Source of the DNA: Marinicauda salina
GTDB lineage: Bacteria > Pseudomonadota > Alphaproteobacteria > Caulobacterales > Maricaulaceae
DNA length: 64,000 bases
NCBI RefSeq assembly: GCF_003122085.1
Contig: NZ_QEXV01000002.1
Span: forward strand, 62,001-126,000
Direction of reading: 5' to 3'
The notes under the pieces were generated by a model. It was given only the letters and a program-made list of their open reading frames with translations, was not told the DNA's origin and did not search any database. Shown piece after piece: positions 46,723 through 55,454 of the stretch; the first letter of the stretch is position 1; each line of letters opens with the position of its first letter. Both the position numbers and the translations under genes were made by a program.

Positions 46723-47502
46723 CTAAAGCTCGTGCTCGGTCGTCGCGCCTGCGGGCGGCGCGGGACGATCGGACAGGACGAGCGCCGCGCGCGCAGCCAT
46801 GGCCAGGCCCTGCAGGATCATCAGGACGGCGAAGACGGGTATCGCCGTCTTCAACAGGAAGACCAGCGGCAGGCCGTCGCTCTCGCGCGAGCGCTCGAGG
46901 ATCCGCCACGCGCCGCCGACATAGGACTGTGAAGTCTGCAGGATGAGCCAGCACATCGGCAGCAGCGCGAGATAGGTCCCAAGAAGGTCGGTCCAGGCGC
47001 GTCCGCGCTCGCCGAGTTTCGTGAACAGGATGTCGACGCGGACATGCGCGCCCGAGAGCAGCGCCGCGCCGCTCGACAGCAGGAAGAGTCCAGCGTGCAT
47101 GTAGATCACGCTTTCCTGGAGCTTCGTCGAGGAAGCTCCGAAAACATAACGCTGAACGACGACGAACACGGTTACGAGAACCAGGCCGAGCGCGAACCAG
47201 CGGGCCAGGTCGGCGATGGTCACGGAAATCTTGTCGATGGCCCGGGCGGCGCGGGTCAGCAGCCTCGCCGCGCCGTCGGGCAATCCCGCAATGCGGCCCC
47301 AGAGGGCGGCGGCGAGCGGGATCAGGGCGAACGGAGACAGCGCGAGCCCCAGCCAGCCGAGCGCCTCTCCGGCGGTTCCGCCATAGCTCGCCAGATTGGC
47401 CTGGATCCAGGACTGGACCGCGCCGCCCGTGGCGCCGTCGGCGACGACGCCGGCCAGCGACGCCGCGATCAGGCCGATCAGGAGACGGTCGCCCGCGCGC
47501 AT
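46723..47502 (-). CDS. dctQ: TRAP transporter small permease (DctQ) with extended N-terminus
   Basis: 259 residues. The DctQ core is at ~90-235 (DKISVTIADLARWFALGLVLVTVFVVVQRYVFGASSTKLQESVIYMHAGLFLLSSGAALLSGAHVRVDILF), four helices with the conserved W/E/H residues. The first ~85 residues, with two extra hydrophobic segments, are more than most DctQ proteins have (about 160-190 in total). It lies four bases after dctP and ten before dctM, in transport-operon order P-Q-M. Confidence 0.9.
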   Translation of the reverse strand: MRAGDRLLIGLIAASLAGVVADGATGGAVQSWIQANLASYGGTAGEALGWLGLALSPFALIPLAAALWGRIAGLPDGAARLLTRAARAIDKISVTIADLARWFALGLVLVTVFVVVQRYVFGASSTKLQESVIYMHAGLFLLSSGAALLSGAHVRVDILFTKLGERGRAWTDLLGTYLALLPMCWLILQTSQSYVGGAWRILERSRESDGLPLVFLLKTAIPVFAVLMILQGLAMAARAALVLSDRPAPPAGATTEHEL

Positions 47503-47505
47503 CGC

Positions 47506-48639
47506 CTAACGACCGAGCACGAGTTCGCGCTTCTCGTAATAGGGCGCCTCGGAGATGTTGGCCCAGTCGCGGCCGAGGCGGCGGGCCTGGACGTAGCTGT
47601 CATAGACGCGCCGCGAGAGCGGATCGGCGTTCGCCGTGTCGGCGACGACCTGCTCGGCGATCCGGCCGACCTCGCGCCAGATCTCGTCGGAGAAGGAGCG
47701 CAGCTGCACGCCGTGCTCTTCGGTGAGCGTGCGCAGGGCGAGCCCGTTCTGATGGGTGAACTCGGCGAGGCTCTGATTGTTCGCCGCCCGGCAGGCCGAG
47801 CGCACGATGGCCTGGTGCTCCGACGACAGCGATTCCCAGACCTCGAGATTGATCCCGACGGCGAGCGCCGATCCGGGCTCGTGGAAGCCGGGACCGTAAT
47901 AGAAGGGCGCCTCGCGGTAGAAACCGAAGGCCAGATCGTTCCAGGGTCCGACCCATTCGGTGGCGTCGATCGCGCCGGACTGCAGCGACTGGTAGATCTC
48001 CCCGCCCGACAGCGCGACGGCCGCGCCGCCGAGCTCTCGGATCACCGTGCCGCCCAGGCCGGGAATGCGCATCCTGAGCCCGCGGAAATCCTCGAGCGAG
48101 TTGATCTCCTGCTTGAACCAGCCGCCCATCTGGTGGCCGGTATTGCCGGCCTGGAAAGGCTGGATGTTGAACTGGTGCGAGAGGTCCTCCCAGAGCTCCT
48201 GACCGCCGCCATACTCGACCCAGGCCATGATCTCGTAGGCGGTCATGCCCATCGGCACGGCGCAGAAGAAGTTGTAGGCCGGCGAGCGGCCCTGCCAGTA
48301 ATAGTCGGCGGCGTGATACATGTCGGCGACGCCGTTGGAGACGGCGTCGAACACCTCGAACGCGCCGACGATCTCGCCCGCGCCGAAAACCTCCACTTCG
48401 AGGCTTCCGCCCGACATGGCGTTGATCAGTTCGGCCGTGCGTTCGGCGGCGGTGCCCAGCCCGGGAAAGCCGGGCGGCCAGGTCGTCACCATGCGCAGGC
48501 GGCGCGTCCGGTTGCGATTGACCGACGGCGCGCCCGACGCCGCGGTCTCGCTGCCGGCGCCCGCGCCCTCGGGCGAGCAGGCCGCGGCCGCGCCGGCGGC
48601 CGCCACGGCGGCTCCGCTCAGGAATCTCCTGCGATCCAT
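47506..48639 (-). CDS. dctP: TRAP transporter substrate-binding protein (TakP-like)
   Basis: 377 residues. Tat-type signal MDRRRFLSGAAVAAAGAAAACSPEG, which also has a lipobox-like AAAC, so it may be anchored. The mature part is close to TakP-type oxo-acid receptors: QMGGWFKQEINSLEDFRGLRMRIPGLGG, VALSGGEIYQSLQSGAIDATEWVGPWND and YYYGPGFHEPG-like FYYGPGFHEPGSA. The ligand is probably a 2-oxo acid or similar carboxylate. ATG 48639 follows GGGGAGGAA, which lies inside the longer open frame and rules out the upstream TTG. Confidence 0.93.
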   Translation of the reverse strand: MDRRRFLSGAAVAAAGAAAACSPEGAGAGSETAASGAPSVNRNRTRRLRMVTTWPPGFPGLGTAAERTAELINAMSGGSLEVEVFGAGEIVGAFEVFDAVSNGVADMYHAADYYWQGRSPAYNFFCAVPMGMTAYEIMAWVEYGGGQELWEDLSHQFNIQPFQAGNTGHQMGGWFKQEINSLEDFRGLRMRIPGLGGTVIRELGGAAVALSGGEIYQSLQSGAIDATEWVGPWNDLAFGFYREAPFYYGPGFHEPGSALAVGINLEVWESLSSEHQAIVRSACRAANNQSLAEFTHQNGLALRTLTEEHGVQLRSFSDEIWREVGRIAEQVVADTANADPLSRRVYDSYVQARRLGRDWANISEAPYYEKRELVLGR

Positions 48640-48697
48640 GAATTCCTCCCCCAAACAGGTTTATGGCCCCGGCCGTTTCGTCGGCGTCTCGGGCGGG

Positions 48698-49441
48698 CTA
48701 GCCGGACGTCTCCCGTTCCTCCGCGGTGAGCGGCCGCCAGCCGGTCGGCTCGAGAATCTCCAGCGGCTTGTAGCGCGCCTTGTACTCCATCTTCGGGCTG
48801 CCCTGCACCCAATAGCCGAGATAGACGTGGGCGTGTCCGGCCTCGGCGGCGCGGAGGACATGATCGAGAATGATGAAGGAGCCGAGGCTGTCGCGCTCCC
48901 GCTCCGGCTCGAAGAAGCTGTAGACAAGCGAGTAGCCGTCCGAAAGCTCGTCGACGAGGGCGGCGGCGACCAGCGCGCCGTCGGCGTCGCGGTACTCGAC
49001 CAGATCGGTGCGCTGAGCGCCGTCCTCGATCATGCCGGCGAACTCGAAGAAATCCATGCCCGCCATGTCGCCTTCGGCGTGGCGCGTATCGAGATAGCGC
49101 GAGAGCAGGCTGTACTGCTCGGGCGTGGCCTCGGCCGGGCGGACGCTGCGGACGAGGTCGTTCGCCCTGCGCAAGGTGCGCCGCATCGAGCGCGTCCACT
49201 CAAACCGTTCGACCGGGATGCGCGCCGACTTGCACGCCGCGCACTGCTCGCAGGCGGGCCGGTAGAGGATGGACTGGGAGCGCCGGAAGCCGGCGTGGGT
49301 GAGCGCGTCGTTGAGCTGAGGCCCTTCGCCGGGTTCGAGCTTGGTGAAGACCTTCCGCTCGAGCCGCCCGGGCAGGTAGGGGCACGGCGAAGGCGCCGTC
49401 AGGAAGAAGGGCAGTTGCTTGGTCGCGAACGGATGCGTCAC
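48698..49441 (-). CDS. bpt: Aspartate/glutamate leucyltransferase (N-end rule, Bpt)
   Basis: 247-residue aminoacyl-tRNA-protein transferase of the ATE C-terminal type that adds Leu to proteins with N-terminal Asp or Glu, marking them for ClpS/ClpAP. Motifs are SPCPYLPGRLERKVFTKL, RSQSILYRPACEQCAACKSARIPVE (conserved Cys pairs) and YLGYWVQGSPKMEYKARYKPLEI. It starts with GTG 49441. It is a single gene; dctP begins 58 bases downstream with its own ribosome binding site. Confidence 0.93.
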   Translation of the reverse strand: MTHPFATKQLPFFLTAPSPCPYLPGRLERKVFTKLEPGEGPQLNDALTHAGFRRSQSILYRPACEQCAACKSARIPVERFEWTRSMRRTLRRANDLVRSVRPAEATPEQYSLLSRYLDTRHAEGDMAGMDFFEFAGMIEDGAQRTDLVEYRDADGALVAAALVDELSDGYSLVYSFFEPERERDSLGSFIILDHVLRAAEAGHAHVYLGYWVQGSPKMEYKARYKPLEILEPTGWRPLTAEERETSG

Positions 49442-49484
49442 GGTCGTATGGCTCGAGCCTGCGCCGGGATTCGGTGTGTTTTCG

Positions 49485-51332
49485 TCATCCTAGCGCGCTG
49501 TCGGAGATCCCGAAACTCACCGTGATGTAAATGGTGAAGACGATCCAGATCACGATCGAGAGCGGGACCCCGGCGCGTACGAAATCCATGAAGCGGTACT
49601 TGCCCGGGCCCATGACGAGCAGGTTCGTCTGGTATCCGATCGGGGTGGCGAAGCAGGTGTTGGCCGCGTAGAGCACGGTCAGCGCGAACACGAGCGGATC
49701 CGCCCCGGTCTGCTGGGCGGCGCCCACCGCGATCGGCGTGAACAGGATGGCCGTGGCGTTGTTCGACAGCACGTTGGTGAGCAGCATCACCAGGAAGAAC
49801 ATCGCCGACAGGAGCACGACCGTGCCGTAGGGCTGGAACAGGGCGACCACCGAGAAGGCGAGGACGTCCGCTCCGCCGGTCGCCTGCAGGGCTGTTCCCA
49901 GCGCGAAGGCCGAGCCGATGAGCATGTAGACCTTCATGTCGACGGCGCGCGCGGCCTGGCGCACGTTGAGGCAGCCCGCCGCGAGCATGCCAACCGCGCC
50001 CAGCATGGACGCGACGACGATCGGCAACAGGTTGGTCGCCGCCGTCGCCACCACGAACAGGAAGATCAGGCGCGCGGCGCTGGCGCGCCGCGGGTCGGGC
50101 AGGTCGCTCGTCGCCCACTCCATGAGCAGCAGGTCGCGGTCGGCGCGCAGGCGGCGCATGGCGTCGCCGCTGCCGAACAGGAGAAGCACGTCGCCCGCCT
50201 CGAGCCGGATTTCGCCCATGCCGGCGCGGAACATCCGCGAGCGCCGCTGCACGCCGAGCACGATCGCGCCCATGGCGTGACGGAAGCCGATCTGGCGGAT
50301 GGTCCGCCCGATCAGCCGTGAACCGGGCGAGACCACCGCCTCGGTTACGGTCAGGCGTTCGCCGGGCGTGGGCGCCTCGCCGGGACCGGCCGCGCGCAGC
50401 ATGCCCTTGAGGAAATCGGCCCGCCGCGACAGCAGCTCGGTGAGCTTCTTGCGCGTCGCGGCGATGATGATGACGTCCCCCGGCTGCAGTTCGATATCGT
50501 CGAACGGCGGAAGCAGGGCGGTCTCGCCGCGCTGGATCATGCGCACGGTGATGTCGGGCAGGTCCGGGAACATGCCGGCAACCGGCTTCGACCCGACGAG
50601 CGGGTGGCCCGGCGCGACCTCGATCTGGGCGATGTACTGCTTGCCGCTGGCGCCGGCGAGCTCGGTCTCCATCGTGCCGCGTTCGGGCAATGTCCGAGGC
50701 AGAATGAAGGCGACATAGACGAGCCCGGCCGCGGCCAGGACGAGGCCCGGCACGGTGGGCGTGAAGAACCCGATTTCGATATCCGCCGTCGTACGAAGCG
50801 AGTCTGCGACGAGCAGGTTGGTGGACGAGCCGATCAGCGTCGTCATGCCGGCCAGGATGCACGCGAAGCTCAGCGGCATCATGTACTTGGACGGCGAGTC
50901 CTTCGTTCGTGCGGCGATTGCGGCGAGGATCGGCACGAACATCACCACGACGGGCGTGTTGTTGATGAAGGCCGAGACCACGAAGACGAACGCGAACAGC
51001 AGCGCGATCGTCAGCATCGGGCGCACGTCGAACAGCGCCAGCATGTTCCGGGTCGGGCCTTCGAGCGCCCCGGTCTGGAATATTCCCTGTCCCACGATGA
51101 GCAGCGCCAGGATCGTGATCAGCGCCGGATTGGCGAATCCCGACAGGAGCGCGGCCGCGCCGGGGGCGTCCGGACCGCCGAACACCTCGAAGAAAAGCAG
51201 CAGCGCGGCGACGATCGCGCCGGAGACAAGCTCGAGGGCGAAGCGCTCCCACGCATAGAAGACGATGGCGCCGGCGACGAACGCCAGCACCGCCCACATC
51301 CGCCAGTCGCCGACAGCTTCCAGTTCGGTCAT
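49485..51332 (-). CDS. SLC13/DASS-family permease with two RCK_C (TrkA-C) domains
   Basis: 615 residues. The first membrane block (1-170) has the family signature SAFINNTPVVVMFVPILAAIA and GSSTNLLVAD (Na+ and substrate sites). Two soluble TrkA-C-like domains follow at about 205-380 (FDDIELQPGDVIIIAATRKKL and EIRLEAGDVLLLFGSGDAM). The second membrane block repeats the signature as NVLSNNATAILFTPIAVGAA and TPIGYQTNLLVMGPGKY. Substrate could be sulfate, silicate or dicarboxylate. I chose ATG 51332 (MTELEAVGDW) over a start 15 codons upstream that has no ribosome binding site. Confidence 0.93.
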   Translation of the reverse strand: MTELEAVGDWRMWAVLAFVAGAIVFYAWERFALELVSGAIVAALLLFFEVFGGPDAPGAAALLSGFANPALITILALLIVGQGIFQTGALEGPTRNMLALFDVRPMLTIALLFAFVFVVSAFINNTPVVVMFVPILAAIAARTKDSPSKYMMPLSFACILAGMTTLIGSSTNLLVADSLRTTADIEIGFFTPTVPGLVLAAAGLVYVAFILPRTLPERGTMETELAGASGKQYIAQIEVAPGHPLVGSKPVAGMFPDLPDITVRMIQRGETALLPPFDDIELQPGDVIIIAATRKKLTELLSRRADFLKGMLRAAGPGEAPTPGERLTVTEAVVSPGSRLIGRTIRQIGFRHAMGAIVLGVQRRSRMFRAGMGEIRLEAGDVLLLFGSGDAMRRLRADRDLLLMEWATSDLPDPRRASAARLIFLFVVATAATNLLPIVVASMLGAVGMLAAGCLNVRQAARAVDMKVYMLIGSAFALGTALQATGGADVLAFSVVALFQPYGTVVLLSAMFFLVMLLTNVLSNNATAILFTPIAVGAAQQTGADPLVFALTVLYAANTCFATPIGYQTNLLVMGPGKYRFMDFVRAGVPLSIVIWIVFTIYITVSFGISDSALG

Positions 51333-51431
51333 GCGTGAACATCCCGGCGCGCGAGGGGCTCGCGCAGGAAGCGCCAAACCTAGACGGGCTTCGCCCCGCG
51401 GTGGAAGGCCTGATTTGAGGCGGGCGGCGTT

Positions 51432-52337
51432 CTAGAGGCGGTGATCCGGCGGGACGACCGGCGCCTCGCGCAGCAAGGTGATGGAGAGCCTGCGATTGCC
51501 CGCCATGTAGGGATCGTCCGGGAACAGCGGCTCCGAGCCGCCCTTGCCGCGCACCTCGGCGATGCGATGATCGGGCACCCCGTTCTCGCGCAGGGTGGTG
51601 AGCGCGGCGCTGGCGCGGTCGGCTGAAAGCTGCCAGTTCGACGGCGCGCCGGCCGGCGGCGTCGACGCGTCCGTGTGGCCCGCGATCGCGATGCGGTTGG
51701 GCAGGTTCTCGGCGACGTCGGCGACGGCGCGCAGCAGCAGGACGGCGCGTTCGTTCGGCTGCACGGAGCCGGGGTCGAACATCGGCCGGCCTTCCTCGTC
51801 GACGAGCTGGATGCGCAGGCCTTCGGGCGTCTCCTCGATCAGGACGTGGCGGGACAGCTCGGCGAGCTCGGGCATCTCCCGCAGCGCCTGGCGCAGGCTG
51901 ACCTCTGCGCTCTCGAACTCGGCGGCCTCCCGGCGAGCGAGCGCGTTGGCGAGCGCGTCGCGCGAAAGCTCGGGCTGCTCGGAGGCTTCCGGCCCCGACG
52001 AGCGCTGGCGGTCGGCGTTGACCTCGGGGGTTTGCGGGGCGAGCTGCTCCACGACCGACGAGGAGCCGGAGGAGCGCACGCCCTCGTCGCCGAAGACCGT
52101 ACCGGCGAGGAGGCCGCCGGAGCCGGAGTTCGACGGGCTGACGCTGGCGGGCGCAAAATAGTCGGCGATGCCCCGCTTGGTCTGCTCGTCCACGGCGTTG
52201 ATCAGCCACATGAGCAGGAAGAAGGCCATCATCGCGGTCACGAAGTCGGCGTAGGCGACCTTCCACGCGCCGCCATGGTGGCCGTGCCCGCCGCTTTTCT
52301 TGACTTTCTTGATGATGATCGGTTGATCCGACGCCAT
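51432..52337 (-). CDS. motB: Flagellar motor stator protein MotB
   Basis: 301 residues. A short cytoplasmic Lys/Gly/His-rich tail (KKVKKSGGHGHHGGAWK) is followed by the single membrane helix with the proton-binding Asp (VAYADFVTAMMAFFLLMWLINA, D31 or nearby). Then comes a periplasmic linker rich in Ser/Glu and an OmpA-like peptidoglycan-binding domain (IAIAGHTDAS near 213-222, NWQLSADRASAALTTLRENGV). No motA lies beside it; motA is often unlinked in alphaproteobacteria. It anchors the stator for flagellar torque. Confidence 0.93.
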   Translation of the reverse strand: MASDQPIIIKKVKKSGGHGHHGGAWKVAYADFVTAMMAFFLLMWLINAVDEQTKRGIADYFAPASVSPSNSGSGGLLAGTVFGDEGVRSSGSSSVVEQLAPQTPEVNADRQRSSGPEASEQPELSRDALANALARREAAEFESAEVSLRQALREMPELAELSRHVLIEETPEGLRIQLVDEEGRPMFDPGSVQPNERAVLLLRAVADVAENLPNRIAIAGHTDASTPPAGAPSNWQLSADRASAALTTLRENGVPDHRIAEVRGKGGSEPLFPDDPYMAGNRRLSITLLREAPVVPPDHRL

Positions 52338-52425
52338 ACCCGCCCACTCTTCGCAGTGTTGGACGGTGATTAGACGACATCCGGGTTAAGCCCGCGTTTG
52401 CGCGGCCGATCAGGAGGTTTCCGCT

Positions 52426-52896
52426 TTGAAGCAGACTCGCGCCTATCGCGACGCTCTGGCTCGCTATCCCACCGGCGTCGCGTTGGTGACGGTCGCCGAG
52501 GCCGGCCGCGCCCGGGTCATGACGGTGAATTCGTTCGCCTCGGTCTCGCTCGAACCGCCGCTCGTGCTGTGGTCGCTGGCCCATGACAGCGACCGCTACC
52601 GCACATTCCGCGACGCCGAACGATTCGCCGTCAACGTGCTGGCCGCGGACCAGGAATCGCTTGCGACGGATGGCGCGCGGCTGGACGATCTCGACGAGAC
52701 CGGGGCGGCCTGGTCGACCGGCGCGCACGGAACGCCGCTCACCGCCGACGCCGTGGCGCGGTTCGAATGCCGGACCATCGCCGTGCATGAGGCGGGCGAT
52801 CACGACATCATCGTCGGCGAAGTGCTCGGCTTCGACGCGCCGCGCGACGCGCCGGCGCTGGTTTTCCACAAATCGGAATACTCACAGGCGGACTGA
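52426..52896 (+). CDS. Flavin reductase-like FMN-binding protein
   Basis: 156 residues with the split-barrel flavin reductase fold: YPTGVALVTVAEAGRARVMTVNSFASVSLEPPLVLWSL at the start and RTIAVHEAGDHDIIVGEVLGFD near the end. Members supply reduced flavin to two-component monooxygenases or reduce iron-flavin; no oxygenase gene is adjacent. Start TTG 52426 is supported by AGGAGG ten bases upstream. The next gene, a beta-hydroxyacid dehydrogenase, follows after 17 bases. Confidence 0.9.
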   Translation: MKQTRAYRDALARYPTGVALVTVAEAGRARVMTVNSFASVSLEPPLVLWSLAHDSDRYRTFRDAERFAVNVLAADQESLATDGARLDDLDETGAAWSTGAHGTPLTADAVARFECRTIAVHEAGDHDIIVGEVLGFDAPRDAPALVFHKSEYSQAD

Positions 52897-52913
52897 CGCC
52901 GGAAAGGACTGCG

Positions 52914-53783
52914 ATGACCAAGGCGGTGTTTCTCGGGCTCGGCGTGATGGGCTACCCGATGGCGGGCCATCTCGTCTCCGCCGGCCATGACGTGAAGGTC
53001 TGGAACCGCACCGCGCGCAAGGCGCGCGAATGGGCCGACGAGCACGGCGGGACGGCCTGCGACACGGTAGAGGACGCCGTCGCCGACCGCGACATCGTGC
53101 TGATGTGCCTGGGCGACGATCCAGACGTGGAGGCCGTCGCAGGCCCGGCGATCGCGGCGATGCGCAAAGGCGCGGTGCTGGTCGATCACACGACGGCCTC
53201 GGCCGATCTGGCGCGGCGGCTGGCCGAGCAGGCGAGCGCGGCCGGCCTCGAAGGGTTCGTCGACGCGCCCGTCTCAGGCGGCCAGGCCGGCGCCGAGAAC
53301 GGCCAGCTCGCGATCATGTGCGGCGGCGACGATGCGGCCTACGGGACGGCCAAGCCGGTGATGGAGGCCTACGCCAAGCAGATCACCCACGCCGGCCCGG
53401 CCGGCGCCGGCCAGCTCACCAAGATGGTCAACCAGATCTGCATCGCCGGCGTGGTGCAGGGGCTCTCCGAAGGGCTACACTTCGCCCAGCGGGCCGGCCT
53501 CGATCCCGAAACCGTCATCGACGCCATCTCCAAGGGCGCGGCGCAGAGCTGGCAGATGGAGAATCGCTGGCGGACCATGGTCGACGGCGAGTTCGATTTC
53601 GGCTTTGCTGTCGACTGGATGCGCAAGGATCTTCGGATCACGCTCGAGGAAGCGCGCCGCAACGGCGCGCGTCTGCCTGTCGCCGCGCTCGTCGATCAGT
53701 TCTACGCTGAGGTCCAGGCCATGGGCGGGGAGCGCTGGGACACCTCCAGCCTGATCGCCCGGCTGGAGAACGCGGACCGCTAG
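52914..53783 (+). CDS. Beta-hydroxyacid dehydrogenase (3-hydroxyisobutyrate dehydrogenase-like)
   Basis: 289-residue NAD(P)-dependent enzyme. Rossmann motif FLGLGVMGYPMAGHL (5-19), substrate motif FVDAPVSGGQAGAENG, catalytic lysine in GAGQLTKMVNQICIAGVVQGLSE (near 170). It belongs to the family of tartronate semialdehyde reductase, glyoxylate/succinate-semialdehyde reductase and MmsB. The true mmsB is at 59654, so this one probably reduces another semialdehyde. It is in a same-strand run with the flavin reductase and DUF389 genes. Confidence 0.9.
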   Translation: MTKAVFLGLGVMGYPMAGHLVSAGHDVKVWNRTARKAREWADEHGGTACDTVEDAVADRDIVLMCLGDDPDVEAVAGPAIAAMRKGAVLVDHTTASADLARRLAEQASAAGLEGFVDAPVSGGQAGAENGQLAIMCGGDDAAYGTAKPVMEAYAKQITHAGPAGAGQLTKMVNQICIAGVVQGLSEGLHFAQRAGLDPETVIDAISKGAAQSWQMENRWRTMVDGEFDFGFAVDWMRKDLRITLEEARRNGARLPVAALVDQFYAEVQAMGGERWDTSSLIARLENADR

Positions 53784-53797
53784 GGAGGCGTGCGCGC

Positions 53798-54802
53798 GTG
53801 CGCCTGATCGAACTCACTCTGCCCGACGGCGACCGCGTCCAGGCGGTCCTCAAGGCGACGCTCAAGACCGAGCCGCTGGATTACTGGCTGTCCGGGCCGG
53901 ACGAGCACGATCGCCGCCTGCTGCGGCTGACCTTCCGCACCGGCGAGGGCCAGAAGGCGATCGACGCCATCCAGGCGCTCCTCGAGGACGAGGAGGACTG
54001 GCGTCTGCTCATCGTGCCCGTCGAGGCGAGCCTGCCCAAGATCGAGGACGAGAACGGCGAGGAGCAGCGCCAGGAGCGAACGCTGGCCCTGCGCGAGGAG
54101 CTGTACCAGGACATCGCCAAGGGCGCGAAGGTCAACGCGGACTTCCTGCTGCTGACCTTCCTGTCCACGGTCGTGGTCGTGTTCGGCCTGTCGGCGGACA
54201 ATATCGCGGCGGTCATCGGCGCGATGGTGATCGCGCCGCTGCTGGGGCCGATCCTGTCGTTTTCCTTCGCCTCGGCGCTCGGCGATCTGCCGCTGATGGC
54301 CAAGGCGGCGCGCACGTCGCTGCTCGGGCTCGGGCTCGGCCTTCTCGTCAGCTTCGCCGTCGGGCTCGTCTTCGACGTCAATTTCTCCTCCCACGAGCTG
54401 ATGAGCCGGACCGTCGTCGGGCTGGATTCGCCCGCATTGGCGCTCGCGGCCGGCGCGGCGGCGGCGCTGTCGATCGCGGCGGGGCTGTCGAGCGCGCTCG
54501 TGGGCGTGATGGTCGCCGTGGCGCTGCTGCCGCCGGCGGGCGCGGCCGGCATGCTGGCCGGGGCCGGGGAGTGGGGGCTGGCCATGCGGGCCGGACTGCT
54601 GCTCCTTATCAACGTGGTCAGCGTCAATCTGGCGGCGCTCATCGTCTATTACCTCAAGGGCGTACGGCCGCGGACCTGGCTCGAGCGGCGTTCGGCCAAG
54701 CGCTCGGTCTACGTCAACGCTGCGGTCTGGGCGGCGATGATCGTCGCGCTCACCGCCATCGCGGCCCATTTCGCAGCCCAGCCCGGCGGCCCGCTGCCGT
54801 GA
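53798..54802 (+). CDS. DUF389 / TIGR00341-family membrane protein
   Basis: 334 residues. A soluble N-terminal domain of ~110 residues (RLIELTLPDGDRVQAVLKAT, ending at ALREELYQDIAKGAK) precedes about seven membrane helices with the family core LLLTFLSTVVVVFGLSADNIAAVIGAMVIAPLLGPILSFSFASALGD. DUF389 function is not established; some members have been tied to phosphate-poor or stress conditions. GTG 53798 is preceded by AGGGAGG. The stop overlaps the TRIC gene by four bases, suggesting a joint role in the inner membrane. Confidence 0.88.
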   Translation: MRLIELTLPDGDRVQAVLKATLKTEPLDYWLSGPDEHDRRLLRLTFRTGEGQKAIDAIQALLEDEEDWRLLIVPVEASLPKIEDENGEEQRQERTLALREELYQDIAKGAKVNADFLLLTFLSTVVVVFGLSADNIAAVIGAMVIAPLLGPILSFSFASALGDLPLMAKAARTSLLGLGLGLLVSFAVGLVFDVNFSSHELMSRTVVGLDSPALALAAGAAAALSIAAGLSSALVGVMVAVALLPPAGAAGMLAGAGEWGLAMRAGLLLLINVVSVNLAALIVYYLKGVRPRTWLERRSAKRSVYVNAAVWAAMIVALTAIAAHFAAQPGGPLP

Positions 54803-55431
54803 GCGTCGAGCTCGTCTTCTCCGTCCTCGATTTCGTCGGCGTGTTCTTCTTCGCGCTGTCGGGCGGAATCCTCGCCGCCAGAAAGACTCTCGATCCCTTC
54901 GGCGCGGCGATCGTCGGCGCGGCGGCGGGCATGGGCGGCGGCACGCTTCGCGATCTCTTCCTCGGCGCGCTGCCCGTGTTCTGGGTCGACGCGCCGGCCT
55001 ATCTCGGAGTCGCCGTCGTCGCCGCGCTCGTCGGCTATTACGGCTCGACCATCGTGCGCGGAGAGCGCGGGGCGCGCCAGCGCGCGCTCGCCTGGGCCGA
55101 CGCGGCGGGCCTGAGCGTGTTCACCGTCATCGGCGCCGAGGCGGGCCTCGCCGCCGGCGCGCACTGGTCGATCGCCATGCTCACCGGGGTGATGAGCGCG
55201 GCCTTCGGCGGGCTCATCCGCGACGTCATCGTCAACGACGTGCCGCTGGTGCTGCGCGCCGAGATCTATGCGCTCGCGTCTCTGGCGGGGGCGGGCGTCT
55301 ATGTCGCCGCGATCGCGCTCGGCCTATCCGGCGAGATCGCCGCGCCGGCGACGGCCGCGCTCGTCTTCGCGCTGCGCGGCGCGGCGATGATCTTCAACTG
55401 GACGCTGCCGCCGGTGAGCAAGCTCGACTGA
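54799..55431 (+). CDS. TRIC-family (UPF0126/YadS) cation channel protein
   Basis: 210 residues, two homologous halves each with a bent glycine-rich helix set: FFFALSGGILAARKTLDPFGAAIVGAAAGMGGGTLRDLFLG and the second FGGLIRDVIVNDVPLVL. Prokaryotic TRIC proteins form homotrimeric monovalent-cation (K+) channels in the inner membrane. The GTG start overlaps the DUF389 gene by four bases. A DUF4396 membrane protein follows 23 bases later. Confidence 0.92.
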   Translation: MSVELVFSVLDFVGVFFFALSGGILAARKTLDPFGAAIVGAAAGMGGGTLRDLFLGALPVFWVDAPAYLGVAVVAALVGYYGSTIVRGERGARQRALAWADAAGLSVFTVIGAEAGLAAGAHWSIAMLTGVMSAAFGGLIRDVIVNDVPLVLRAEIYALASLAGAGVYVAAIALGLSGEIAAPATAALVFALRGAAMIFNWTLPPVSKLD

Positions 55432-55454
55432 ACCCTTCGGCCCGAACGGGCGTT

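Noticed and set aside
49438-52869. 1143-codon minus-strand frame over the SLC13, motB and flavin reductase region
   Set aside because: Different frame from the recognised SLC13 and MotB proteins and antisense to the flavin reductase; Arg-rich with no domain.
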